DNA of 64,000 bases from NCBI GenBank assembly GCA_944739405.2, contig OX123182.2:103519279-103583278 (forward strand), in the 5' to 3' direction. The notes beneath the pieces were generated by a model. It made no database searches. It was not told the DNA's origin and was given only the letters and a program-made list of their open reading frames with translations. Below are positions 11,299-20,973 of this stretch, in pieces. The DNA is from Euclidia mi (lineage: Eukaryota; Arthropoda; Insecta; Lepidoptera; Erebidae). The number at the start of each line of letters is the position of its first letter. Positions within the stretch are counted from its first letter, which is position 1. The translations under genes and the position numbers were made by a program.

Positions 11299-11719
11299 TC
11301 CATCACCATGAGGCAGCGATAGCCTGATGAAGAGACCAAGTCTCAGGTTCGAATCAACGGCGCGCACCAATGACTTTTCGAAGTTATGTGCGTATTAAAC
11401 TCTTAATTGTCGTTAGCCCCGTGCGTCGGAGGGCACGTTATGGCGTTGGTCCCGGCTGTTATCAAAAATATCTTTGACAGTCGTTACGGGGACTCAGTAC
11501 CCTCCAACATAATGACTCTGGTCTAAGCCATAGCATATGGCTATCCCTTCGGGTTGCGGAGGTCAGACTGCAGTCGCTCTGTGGAAAAGCTAATATTCTG
11601 TCAAATCTGGTTGGACTAGAAAGTGGACCCCGAGCTGGTTGCATCCAACACTTACGTCTTGGAAGACGTAAGTGTTGGATGCAACCGGGAAGAACGCTCG
11701 GAAGATAATGATGATGAAG
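11299..11719 (+). repeat. tRNA-derived SINE (type S2) with 17-bp target-site duplication
   Basis: The head at about 11309-11350 has A-box-like GCGATAGCCTGATGAAGAG and B-box-like AGGTTCGAATCA. The body continues to a GATGATGA-type tail. The flanks ACACGCAACACCATCTA (11282-11298) and ACACGCTACACCATCTA (11720-11736) match at 16 of 17 positions, giving a clear target-site duplication inside the older S3 SINE. It differs from other S2 copies by an inverted duplication at 11637-11686. Confidence 0.8.
11637..11686. repeat. Perfect 24-bp inverted repeat (hairpin) inside SINE
   Basis: The arms 11637-11660 and 11663-11686 are perfect reverse complements separated by GG. The right arm is the normal S2 SINE 3' sequence (compare 40187-40245). 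The left arm looks like an added inverted copy. Confidence 0.95.
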
Positions 11720-11969
11720 ACACGCTACACCATCTAGTCCCAAACTAAGCAGAGCTTGTATTATGGGTGAACTAGACCATGGATGAACATACAATGATAT
11801 ATTATACATCTTCTTTTGTAAATACATACATAATATAATACAAAGAAATACCTAAACCAAGACCAACATCCATATTCACGCACACAAATGTTTGGCTTGA
11901 ACGGGCATTGAACCCACGACCTTCGGCGTGGTAGTCGGTTACACTCCCGCTATCCCACCGGCTTGTCAA

Positions 11970-12587
11970 TTCAATCGCATGGCGAGCATCATTGAATAAC
12001 CGATTGAACTAATCAACTTAAGTATAAACTACTTTGGGACAACCCTATTTCCATAGAAATTAAAAGAAAACTTAGAAATGCAATATCTCCGAGATCTCGC
12101 TAGATACATATCTGGAATTTTCTCAAGTTGTAGGTACTACACCTATGTATATTATGTAAACAAAAAAAATACGACCCGCAAATAGCTAATTTATTATAAT
12201 TTATTTTCGTTTATTAACAAAATAATTATTTATAATTGTTCCTGTGATGTTAGAAACTTGAAAATTTTACATTGTATATATTTCAAACCAACAATTAATA
12301 TGTATTTTACTAGAGACGGACATTCGCTTTATTCAAGAAATACAGACAAAAACTTTTTCAGAAAGGTCAGTGACCTTTCTCTAAAATATTTATAACTCTA
12401 AAATATTTATAAGTGAAGTGAAATATCAAAACGGGTATTTTTTTAATCCTTTAGAATGGTTTAATCTATACGGGGAAACATAAAACTGGCATGTCCGCAA
12501 CTAAGGCGAAATAATACACTGTGCAAGGGAACGACGATACTTCCTTAAGGCACAGATAATGTAATATCTAGTTAAGTACTAATAAAT
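11970..12587. other. AT-rich spacer with a hormone-element-like palindrome
   Basis: No ORF or element end was recognised. The stretch contains a perfect AGGTCA-G-TGACCT palindrome at 12364-12376, listed separately, and a short direct repeat of CTAAAATATTTATAA just after it (about 12381-12411). Confidence 0.4.
12364..12376. promoter_or_regulatory. Candidate nuclear-receptor (EcR/USP-like) inverted repeat IR-1
   Basis: AGGTCAGTGACCT is a perfect IR-1 palindrome, sitting in a longer palindrome AGAAAGGTCAGTGACCTTTCT. The ecdysone receptor with USP is known to bind IR-1 sites of this consensus. No gene is recognised nearby, so function is only a possibility. Confidence 0.3.
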
Positions 12588-13372
12588 AGGTATAAAGCTG
12601 AAGAGTTTGTTTGTTTCTTTGTTTGTTTCTTTGTTTATTTGAACGCGCTACTCTCAGGAACTACTAGTCCGATTTGAAAAATTATTTCAGTGTTAGATGG
12701 CCCATTTATCAAATTCAAATTAAATTTATTTGTTGAGCACAGGTTTATATTGAGATGTTACAAAATAACGGAAGTGCAGTTCTGTGTCCTGCCAATGTTG
12801 GCGTACAAATATTCACATATTATTAACAAAAAATATTAAAAATGTAATGAAAAATACAAATAACACAAATCTCTAAAATAACAAACTTAAAAACTAACAC
12901 ATTTAACGGATAATACATAAATAACAACAATTTTATAGGATATTAAATTTTGTCGTTGAGGAACTCTGTAACTGAATAATAGCACTTTTCAGTCAATAAT
13001 ATTCGTAACTGTTTTCTAAAAAGACTTCTGTTTAGTGTTTTATTGTCTCCAGCAGTTTATTGTATATTTTCGGCGCTAAACAAAACACACTTTTCCATAG
13101 AAGGGGCCCGTATTAACCTTACGAATACATAATATATTGTTTTTACGTCTACTACGTGTGACGACATCGGACAATCTAGTAAATAAATGGGGATTTTTCT
13201 TCACAAATAATGCTACTTCATATATAAACAAAGATGGAAGTGTCAACATTTTATATTCAATAAAATACGGTCTGCAGCTATCCATAAGGAAGGCTATAGG
13301 CTATATAACATCACGCTATAAGCCACGGAAGCCGAGCAGTAGCCTAAAATAACGCGGGTGTAACCGCGGGCT
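12588..13372 (+). mobile_element. Helitron-like element, interrupted and decayed
   Basis: The left part 12588-12709 (GGTATAAAGCTGAAGAG to GCCCATTTATC) and the right part 13289-13372 (to AACGCGGGTGTAACCGCGGG) match successive parts of the intact copy at 54818-55020. A LINE tail occupies the gap. The CGCGG/CCGCG hairpin near the 3' end is kept, but the terminal CTAG is lost. Confidence 0.7.
12711..13288 (-). mobile_element. 5'-truncated LINE 3' end inserted in a Helitron
   Basis: On the minus strand the sequence reads as the last part of a CR1-group ORF2. It includes FVKKNPHLFTRLSDVVTRSR at about 13190, then APKIYNKLLETIKH and an ending like the usual YYSVTEFLND. The 3' UTR then runs to an AAATTTAATTTGAATTT-like terminus at 12711. 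Stops and frameshifts are present. The insertion splits the Helitron at 12588-13372, so this LINE copy is the younger of the two. Confidence 0.7.
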
Positions 13373-13526
13373 CGTTCGTTCGTCACTCATAGTGGTTTTA
13401 TATTACGACTTTAAGTATCATCTATGAAAAATACATTTTTATACGTATTTTCTATTATAATTAGTTCGGTTTAAGAAACTAGCATTCAACAAATCATATT
13501 ATTCCATGTTAAATTAATCTTTTATT

Positions 13527-13719
13527 GACTGCCTCCATAGTCCAGTGGATAGCGTATGCGTCTGCTGGTCGGAGGTCTCGGGTTTGATTCCCGGGTCGGG
13601 CAAAGGTGTTACTGGGTTTTTCTGAACTCTCAATAGCAGCACTGAGTCTGGTGATCTGTTCGATAACGGCAATAGGCTCTAGACCTAAAATTCATGCCGA
13701 AATGTGGGTGTCATTTTTT
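13527..13719 (+). repeat. tRNA-derived SINE (type S1), 3'-truncated
   Basis: It begins GACTGCCTCCATAGTCCAGT and has a B-box-like GGGTTTGATTCCCGG at about 13580. The body is the same as in the copies at 27507 and 41825, but it stops at the GTGGGTGTCATT segment. The head cannot be a functional tRNA because it continues directly into the SINE body. Confidence 0.8.
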
Positions 13720-13721
13720 TC

Positions 13722-14580
13722 GAATACTGCGATCTGTCTAGCTGTGGGACATTTAACAGTAGATGTATAAGTCGAAAGTGGCTTGGGAGGAGCAAGTCCA
13801 GCAACGTGCCCTCAAAGAAGTTCCTGTTCACAGCAGATTTTGTGGCCTTTTACGTTTTAATCTTCTTTGGCCCTGATTTTGGTTAACAATGGGATTTTGT
13901 GCCAGAGAGTTTGGGTGATTTAATATCCGCTTGTGAAACGCTGTGGTATAAAGCTTAAGCTTCTTGTCTGACCGTTTTGATTTTATGATTCCAATTTCAT
14001 TCGCAGCATTTTATTTCCGAACCTTTGGAGTATTTCTATATTTGATTCGGCTGCCGTGCCTCACAGCTGAATACCATTCGCCCAGATTGGCTTAATGATA
14101 CTTTTGTACAGTAGTAGCTTGTTTTCCATTGACAATATTGTGATTTTCTTTTAAGTAACCAGTACATTTTACGAATTTGTTGACTCAACGCTAGGCGTTT
14201 TGTAAAGATGTGCTTTCTCCAGGTTAGCCGTCTATCTAGGTACATGCCAAGGTATCTGGTATCATCGGATTGCAGGATTTGGACATTATTTAACTCTACC
14301 GGAGGGCAGGTTTCTTTTCGAGTGGTAAATGTGACTTGGACAGACTTCATTTCATTCGCCTTTATGTGCCAATCGTAAAGTCATTGGGCAATTTTATTCA
14401 GAGCAGCTTACAGCTTTTGAGAAACAACTTTTGGTATGTTGTCAGTGGACATTACAGCGGTGTCATCAGCAAAAGTTCCCGTGACTACGCCGCTTATTAT
14501 TGGTAGGTCAGCTGTGTAAATGAGATTTTCCTGGAAGTAGGATAGAAAGATACTGTACTGGTACTGGGTTACTGGAAACT
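13722..14580 (-). pseudogene. Jockey-clade LINE ORF2 remnant
   Basis: On the minus strand, fragments read from the RT palm to the ORF2 end. FADDTAVMST lies at about 14460, KSVQVTFTTR and DDTRYLGMYLDRRLTWRKH at 14100-14350, and an RLKRKRPQNLL-like ending at about 13840. These motifs are characteristic of Jockey elements. Several stops and frame changes separate them. The endonuclease half is absent. It directly follows the S1 SINE. Confidence 0.75.
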
Positions 14581-15660
14581 GACTTGCACGGTAACTGCTA
14601 CAGTTCAGACTGACGAAGTGACGAGTATAATGAAACTATTATTGAAGATCTATTTAATTATTTATTTACAAATAATGGCAACCTACATACAAAAATATAC
14701 ATTCAGAAAGGTTACTGGTGACAATGCGCACAATATCGATATTGACCAATAAAAGTAGACTTACAAGTAACGGTTTTTACATGACTACATATTATAACTA
14801 GCTATAAACACAATTTGATTTAAGTACATCGGTCAACTCACTCTAACTACTTTACTATTACGTTATAACTTGAACAGTGAGATCAGCTGTAATGCAACGC
14901 CAATATTACATAAAAGTTGCTTCGACACTCGTCTCACGTTGAACAAACACGCGCACGCTTTGAAAACGCTAGTAGGACCGGGATCTTTCTCTTTTTCTTT
15001 CTCTCTATCTTAGATATTACCTTTTGTTTATTTTTTTGTTCACTACGTTGGAAACTCTCCTTATGAGCCATCTCAATTCGACGCCAACGTGGCCAGATTG
15101 TGATCGACCGGGCTTGGGACTGGCGTAGGTGGTGTGTCTCCCCTTAAGGCGGGGCATCCCCACTGAAATCACCGCGGTGTCCCTACGGGTCCCGTGTAGT
15201 TGCGGGGTCACGCGTTACGCAGATACTACACAGCGTTGATAATCCGCATCTTATTCCATACAATTTTACGAGAACACTTTACACATCTTATTTGGTAACA
15301 GTGCAAACCATTGAAATAAAAAAAAACTGAAGTCTTAGAAAACACTGAACTATTATTATGCTCAAAAATATTGAACCAGCAATTAAGTCAGTGTTTAGTT
15401 TGCAGATATTTCTGCCTGCATTTCTCGGCGCACCTTTGTTGCTAAGTTCGATAGAGGTGTATGGTGAACATTGATTAGTTTTGTACGATGATGCAATGAT
15501 TGACTAGGTGTAAGGCAAATATTTATAATGTTGCTCAGGTAACAACGTATAAAGTATAAAAGCTCGCATAAAAGTGAACGATGGTTGCGTACAAGTTTTC
15601 TGAAACTTTGTGTTGGCTATCGCTTCGCCAATTCATATGTTAGCACCGAACCATATTTAT
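14581..15660. other. Unrecognised spacer
   Basis: The sequence has no recognised gene. A GC-richer patch at 15040-15220 (15017-15211 is open on minus for 64 codons) resembles other lepidopteran repeat ends, but I cannot assign it. Confidence 0.3.
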
Positions 15661-15665
15661 TACAT

Positions 15666-15890
15666 ACATACCGTCACGCCTTTTATCCCCGAGGGGGTAG
15701 GCAGAGGTGTATTTCTACACCCACTTTTCGCCAGATATACTTTAGTCCCACGTAATAAGGGGCGAGCCTTTTGCCATACCAGGCACTTTTCCAGACTCCG
15801 TGCTGCTACTGAGAATTTCGTGACAGAAAAACTCAATAACACTGCCCGACCCAGGAATCGAACCTGGGACCTCCCGATCGTGTAGTGCTC
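15666..15890 (-). repeat. tRNA-derived SINE (type S1), head-truncated, fused to RTE LINE
   Basis: On + it shows the reverse complement of the S1 body and the B-box region (CCAGGAATCGAACCTGGGAC). The A-box half of the head is missing or diverged at the junction near 15880-15893, where the RTE-type LINE coding sequence begins. The LINE does not resume on the other side of the SINE. Confidence 0.75.
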
Positions 15891-18606
15891 TCATTTCTAC
15901 AGCATTTATTCTACTTTCAAATCTCTTCTGCCATACCCAACTTTCACTACCATACATAAGGGTAGGCACTAACACACCTCTATGTACAGCCAAACGTGCC
16001 TTTTTGGACACGTTTTGACTGTTCATAAACGCCTTCAGAGCTCCATTCACTCTATTACCTGCATTAACTCTCCTTTCAATATCTGCTTCATTCTTACCAT
16101 CTCTTGTAAACAACGTACCTAAGTAAACAAACTCATTCACTTGTTCAACTCGCTGTCCATCGATCAAAACATTACAAGCCGTAACGCATTCCTCCTTTTC
16201 AAAAACCATAACTTTCGTTTTACTTACATTCACTTTCATTCCTTTCCTTTCTAACGCACAATGCATGATTGTTACCATCTCCTGCAACTCCTCCGTTGAA
16301 GATGCAAGTATAACCTGATCATCAGCATAAAGGAGGCATTTGACGAGTAACCCATTCATCCTTAATCCGCAGTCACTATGTTTTAAATCTTGCAAACAAC
16401 TGTCCATGAAGAGGTTAAACAGCCACGGCGACGCTACACATCCCTGTCTAACACCTTTATCGATGGTAAACCAATCAGTGTATGCCCCGTTTATCCTCAC
16501 ACAAGCTCTAGAATCCTCATAAAGGGATTTCAGAGCTCAAATGAGGCTGCTGTCCACCCCATTCATTGACAGCACCGACCACATTTCATTCCTCACCACT
16601 TTATCGTAAGCCTTTTCCAAATCCACGAATGCGCAATAGACCTTTTGACCTTTGGCCAAAAATTTTCCGGCTATGCTTCGCAAGGAAAAGACCTGATCCG
16701 TGCATCCCATACCCTTTCGGAATCCCGCTTGTACATCCCATATTTTCTTGTCGGTTACTTCCATAACTCTTTCAATAAGTACCTTTGCATACAATTTGCC
16801 AACAATGCTGAGAAGGCTAATGCCTCTATAGCTTTTGCAGTCTTGTTGCGAGCCTTTTCCTTTATAAAGAGGCACAACTACAGCTGTGGTCCAGTCATTA
16901 GGTACTCGGCCGGTGTTCCAACACAAGTTATATAACCGCTGCAACTGACCAACTATGATGCCCTGTCCAGCCTTCAGCATTTCGACTGTAATCCTATCAT
17001 ATCCTGCAGCCTTACCTACTTTCATACTTCCCAGTGCCTTCACAATCTCATCCACGCCAATAACGCTTTCATCATTGCTATCATTACAATTCACTTCATC
17101 TATCGGTGTCTCTATCGCCGTTCTTTCGAATAAACTTTCAAAATACTCTTTCCATCTCTTCAGCACGCACAATTCACCATTTACTATACTTCCATTGTCG
17201 TCTCTGATGGATGTGTGTTCTGAGGATTGAGTTCTTCCTCGAACTGCACGAACGGATTTCCAGAAAAACTTAATGTTCCTCTGGAAATCGTCAGATAACC
17301 TGCTATCAAACTCATCTTTCTTTTCCTCTTTTTTCCTTTTAACCATTTCTTTCACTATTCTTTTTGACCTAACAAACTCCTTTTTTGCTTCATCTATGTC
17401 TACACTCGTTGCTTTTCCCATTCTTTCATTTGCTCTGGCAGCCAACCAATCTGACCAAGCTTTCTTCTTCTCTGACACTGCTGATTGTACATCCTTGTCC
17501 CACCATGTATTCTTAACCTTTCGTATTTTCCTTCTCTTGATCATACCACATACTTCAGACGCTACACATACTACCTCTTCTTTAAAGGCCTGCCATAATT
17601 CTTCCATATCATTTATGCTATCGAATCTCTCAAATCTTGCTATCAATCTTCGTTTATACTCATCTTTCACATCTTTCTCTTGTAGATTTTCTACTTTTAT
17701 TCTTTCCAAGACCCTATTTTCATTACGTTCTCGGTGTCGCCATCCTTTAAAGAGCCCACTTATCCGGCTTAACACCAAGAAGTGGTCTGTGTGGATGCCG
17801 ATCCCTCGGTATACTCTTGTATCCAACACATTCTTTCTCAATCGTTCATCTACTATCACAAAATCAATCATACTTATTCTAACATTTTTCGCCTCTCGCG
17901 TATACATATGTATCCTTTTATGATCAAACATGGTGTTTGTCACACAGAGGCTCCACTCCAAACAAATCTCAAGCAGTGCTTTTCCATTTTCGTTCACACT
18001 CTCATCACCAAATGCACCTAACACCCTTTCAAATCCATCGCGCTTTACTCCCACCCATCCATTGAAATCCCCTAACAAGATCAATCTTTCATTATCCTTG
18101 CAGTTCCTCAAAATCTCTCTTAAACTCTCCCAAAACTCCTGCCTTTCGTCTTGCTCATGTTGTGACATACCCGTAACTATATTGACCGGGGCGTACACCC
18201 CCACAATAAAGAGACGAGTAAGTCCTACTTTCATTCTCATCCACAGTAGCCTAGCATTTACACATTCAAACTCTTTTACGCACTCATTCATTCGCGCAGA
18301 CAATACTACACCAACTCCCTTACAGGCTCTGGTGGTACTATCTACCCCAGACCAATACACCGTATATGCACCATGCTTGGTGGTGTCACACCCTTTTCTT
18401 TTTGTTTCATTCACACAAAGAACATCAATCTTTCTATCATCCATCATCTGACATACTTCATCCAATTTGCCGTTCATTCCTCCACCAACATTCAATGTTG
18501 CAAACCTGCTTTCCGTAGGCCGCTTTTCGCCCTCGCGGGAAACGAGACGTGACGGGTTGCGAACTGCGTCGCCGCCGTATGGAGAAGAATAAGTTTTTGT
18601 TCCCAT
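15891..18606 (-). pseudogene. RTE-type endonuclease and reverse transcriptase, one premature TGA
   Basis: The ORF starts at ATG 18606. The endonuclease occupies roughly residues 30-280: RFATLNVGGG, VLCVNETKRKG, GVYAPVN, ILLGDFNGWVG, MIDFVIVD and HTDHFLVL. The RT begins around residue 540 with GKAAGYDRITVEML and SYRGISLLSIVGKL, then AFVDLEKAYDKV. A TGA at about 16537-16539 breaks the frame after MNGVDSSLI. The same frame continues at once with ALKSLYEDSRACVRINGAY, GVRQGCVASPWLFN, LLYADDQVILA and YLGTLF. One point mutation, for example CGA to TGA, would explain it. The frame then runs into the SINE after NAVEMRAL. Family motifs are otherwise intact, so the copy is fairly young. Both halves are the same gene. 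Confidence 0.88.
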
Positions 18607-18813
18607 AGCGTTCCCACGAGATTTAGGGATCTAGACGGTCCATCCCCGCAGAGCCCTTTACAGGGGTAAGGCGGAATATCAGCTGTGCCCTGTGACCACC
18701 AACACAGGCACCCTCCGTTTACGACCAGCTTGCCCTCTGGTCACGAATCCCTCGGCACGGGTCGGTTCACACCTTAGATCAGGGTTTTGTTTCGGGTATG
18801 CTCCCTGAAAGTT

Positions 18814-18959
18814 GGTTTAAATTCGGAGTTTTCCTTCTCCTAGACAGGTTGCCAACCAAGGCTAACGAGGCCCATCTCCCCGAACGTTTGGTTTAATTTT
18901 GGAGTTTTCCTTCTCCTAGACAGGTTGCCAACCAAGGCTAACGAGGCCCATCTCCCCGA
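18814..18959 (-). repeat. 76-bp tandem duplication in the RTE 5' UTR
   Basis: A 70-base block beginning GGTTTAA occurs at 18814 and again at 18890 with only a few differences; both copies end CATCTCCCCGA. The pair lies just outside the ORF start side of the LINE and marks its 5' end. It may act as a promoter repeat. Confidence 0.9.
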
Positions 18960-18965
18960 CACTAA

Positions 18966-19656
18966 CTGACTAACTTGAAGAAATGCCCAAAACAACGGCT
19001 AACGAAAGGATACTTAGAAACTCGTTTACAATCGATCGAAGATTATTGGCAGAGATTTACTTCCGCGCATTACAATTTACTTAAGGCGGTACCCAAAGAA
19101 AAGAAAAAAGAGATTGCATATTTCGTAAATGAAGACTATTTTAAAGTTGAAGATTTATATTTATCTTTGAAAGGTGATATAAAGGATCTTTTTACGAATA
19201 TGAGTTTGTCGAAACCGAGTGATGTCGCAGAAGTTACTCAGGGAAATCTCGCAGGCGATGTCAAGCTGCCTCGAATCCAGCTGCCGATATTTTCTGGAAG
19301 TTACGAAGATTGGACCACGTTCAACGATTTGTTCACGGCGTTAGTGCACAGCAACAACAAATTATCTAAAGTGCAAAAACTTCACTATTTGAAGAGCAGT
19401 ATTACTGGCGAAGCTGAATCGTTGTTGAAGCATATCCAGGTAACTGAACTATGATCAAGCGTGGGATTTATTGCGAGAACGCTTCGGCAACAAGCGGCTT
19501 ATCGTGAATTCTCTGTTAAGAAAACTATTCACGCAAAAGAAAATTCCATCTCAAAGTGCAAGTCATATTAAATGTTTATTAGATACAACTAGCGAATGCT
19601 TAAACAGTTTGAAAAATCTAAATATTTCTACTGATTCCTGGGATATAAGAAAGTAG
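18966..19656 (+). pseudogene. BEL/Pao Gag fragment
   Basis: The frame 18975-19454 followed by 19471-19656 reads as the middle of a BEL/Pao Gag. It contains LPRIQLPIFSGSYEDWTTFN, LSKVQKLHYLKSSITGEAES and LRERFGNKRLIVNSLLRKLF, all of the widespread Gag domain of this superfamily (DUF1759-like). One frameshift lies near 19450. The N-terminus is lost at the RTE 5' end, and the C-terminus, zinc knuckles and pol are lost at 19656. Whether it belongs to the same family as the pol at 59.9-63.8 kb cannot be judged. Confidence 0.8.
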
Positions 19657-20040
19657 CGGCTATAAATCAAAACTAAATAACCAATACCGCCAAAGTACCG
19701 CAATGCAGTTTGGCAAAGCGCTTTTATGAAAAACAGCCTCATTTTAACACCACATAAATTACAAACCGGTAGCAGGTTCTACCTTGAAGTGTTAAATACT
19801 AACGACCTATCCCGGCTTCGCGCGGTTATTATAATAAATAAGTTTTAAGGAATATATGCGATTACCCAAATCTGTATCGATTAATAAATATCATTTAAAA
19901 ACTGTAAAATGGCAACACTTTTTTGACTCTTAGTAAATGTCAAAAATATCATATTCAATTTATTTTGTTTGTTATTTGTTTTGCATTTGCTCGTGCGCAT
20001 TGTGAATGTTTGTGAATCTTTTACGACTTCTGGCTTTTTC
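19657..20040. other. Unrecognised spacer with a short dispersed-repeat motif
   Basis: It contains CCTATCCCGGCTTCGCGCGG near 19806-19825, a motif seen at the ends of several lepidopteran repeats. Nothing else was recognised. Confidence 0.3.
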
Positions 20041-20049
20041 ATACAAAAT

Positions 20050-20330
20050 AAATTAGCGGGTCTTAATCGCGTACAACTAACTTATATAAGGTATAAATAC
20101 CTATTTGGTTCCGACGTTTCGCTCGTCTTGCACCGAGCGTGGTCGCGGAGAGACGTGTATGATGTATACAAATCGCGAAAGTTTAAAATCGATTCTGGCT
20201 TTTTCTTTCGGATTTCTACCCTTATCAAACGATTAACTCATTCCTTTCTACTCAAAACAACGAAATACTGTAACTATCCTAATAAAAGGACGTACACACC
20301 TAATGTTTTATGAGCATTAAAAAGTACTTC
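20050..20330. mobile_element. Penelope-like element terminal remnant with inverted junction
   Basis: The segment 20058-20155 matches, in the same + orientation, the terminal region at 35664-35760 (CGGGTCTTA, then GGTATAAATACCTATTTGGT and CCGACGTTTCG). Immediately next to it, from 20157, is a plus-oriented ORF start, ATGATGTATACAAATCGCGA. It continues as a decayed N-terminus (SLKSILAFSFGF, then out of frame RLTHSFLLKTTKYCNY). The same 39-base ORF-start block is at 36753-36791. The terminal region is thus inverted relative to the ORF start, a structure known for Penelope elements. Confidence 0.6.
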
Positions 20331-20571
20331 TTGTAATAAAACTATGACTGTGGCCGACCTCTAATCAATCTCAAAATTCTAGTTTAATACTCTTTTATCG
20401 AATGCAATAACAACTACTACGATTTTTGACGGTCCACATCTGAGCCGGCGTCTCAAAGAAAAATGGGGATTGTTCTTTAAAGCTTACGCTTACTAAAAGA
20501 CGGCATTGTTCACTAAGTGGCCCACGATAGGTTAATTTTACTAAAAAACACGTTTATCTTCTAAAAAACTA

Positions 20572-20955
20572 TCATCCTGCTCATCATCATCCTCCTAGCG
20601 TTATCCCAGTCTTAACCTGGCGTCCGCTTTCTAGTCTAACCGGATTTGGTGGAATATCAGCTTATCCACGGAGCGACTGCCTGTCTGACCTCCGCAACCC
20701 GAAGGGATAACGATATTCCATGGTTTCGACTAGAGTCAGTTTATTTTAAAGGTACTGACGCCCAATAACGACTGTCAAAGATCTTCATGATAGCCGGGAC
20801 CGACGGCTTATCGTGCTCTCTGAGGCACGAGACAAGCGATAATTAACATTTCAATAGGCACATAACTCCGAAAAGTCAGTGGCGCGCGCCGTGGATTCGA
20901 ACCCGATACCCTCTGCATGGCAGTCCGTTGGTATCTCCACTAGGCTACCGCTGCC
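20572..20955 (-). repeat. tRNA-derived SINE (type S2) with target-site duplication
   Basis: The tRNA-like head is at the right end. On + the B-box complement is GGATTCGAACCCGATACC and the A-box side is CTCCACTAGGCTACCGCTGC. The flanks TTATCTTCTAAAAAACTA (20554-20571) and TTATCTTCTAGAACACTA (20956-20973) match at 16 of 18 positions. The length of about 384 bases defines the full S2 unit here. Confidence 0.8.
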
Positions 20956-20973
20956 TTATCTTCTAGAACACTA

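Larger units (their letters stand above)
11260..11968 (-). repeat. tRNA-derived SINE (type S3), split by another SINE
   Basis: The tRNA-like head lies at the right end (about 11905-11965, minus strand). Its B-box-like sequence shows on + as GGCATTGAACCCACGACC. The body and tail extend left to about 11720 and reappear at 11260-11298. The type S2 SINE (11299-11719) interrupts the tail. Other S3 copies are at 22482-22733 and 26905-27150. The head is diverged and is not a tRNA gene. Confidence 0.7.
15885..18960 (-). mobile_element. RTE-type LINE lacking its 3' end
   Basis: It consists of a 5' UTR with a 76-bp tandem duplication (18607-18960) followed by a single ORF for endonuclease and RT (18606 down to about 15890). 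The C-terminus and 3' UTR are missing where the S1 SINE begins. The left flank on + at about 18970 is a BEL/Pao gag remnant. Confidence 0.8.

Noticed and set aside
11462..11827. 121-codon minus-strand ORF
   Set aside because: It runs across two SINEs and the hairpin and has no motif of its own.
17273..18451. Plus-strand ORFs of 216 and 173 codons opposite the RTE-type gene
   Set aside because: Ser- and Phe-rich antisense frames of a clear endonuclease/RT gene.
18814..18959. Possible CRISPR-like direct repeats
   Set aside because: There are only two units of 76 bp with no spacers, in a eukaryotic LINE 5' UTR. No CRISPR array or cas gene exists in the window.
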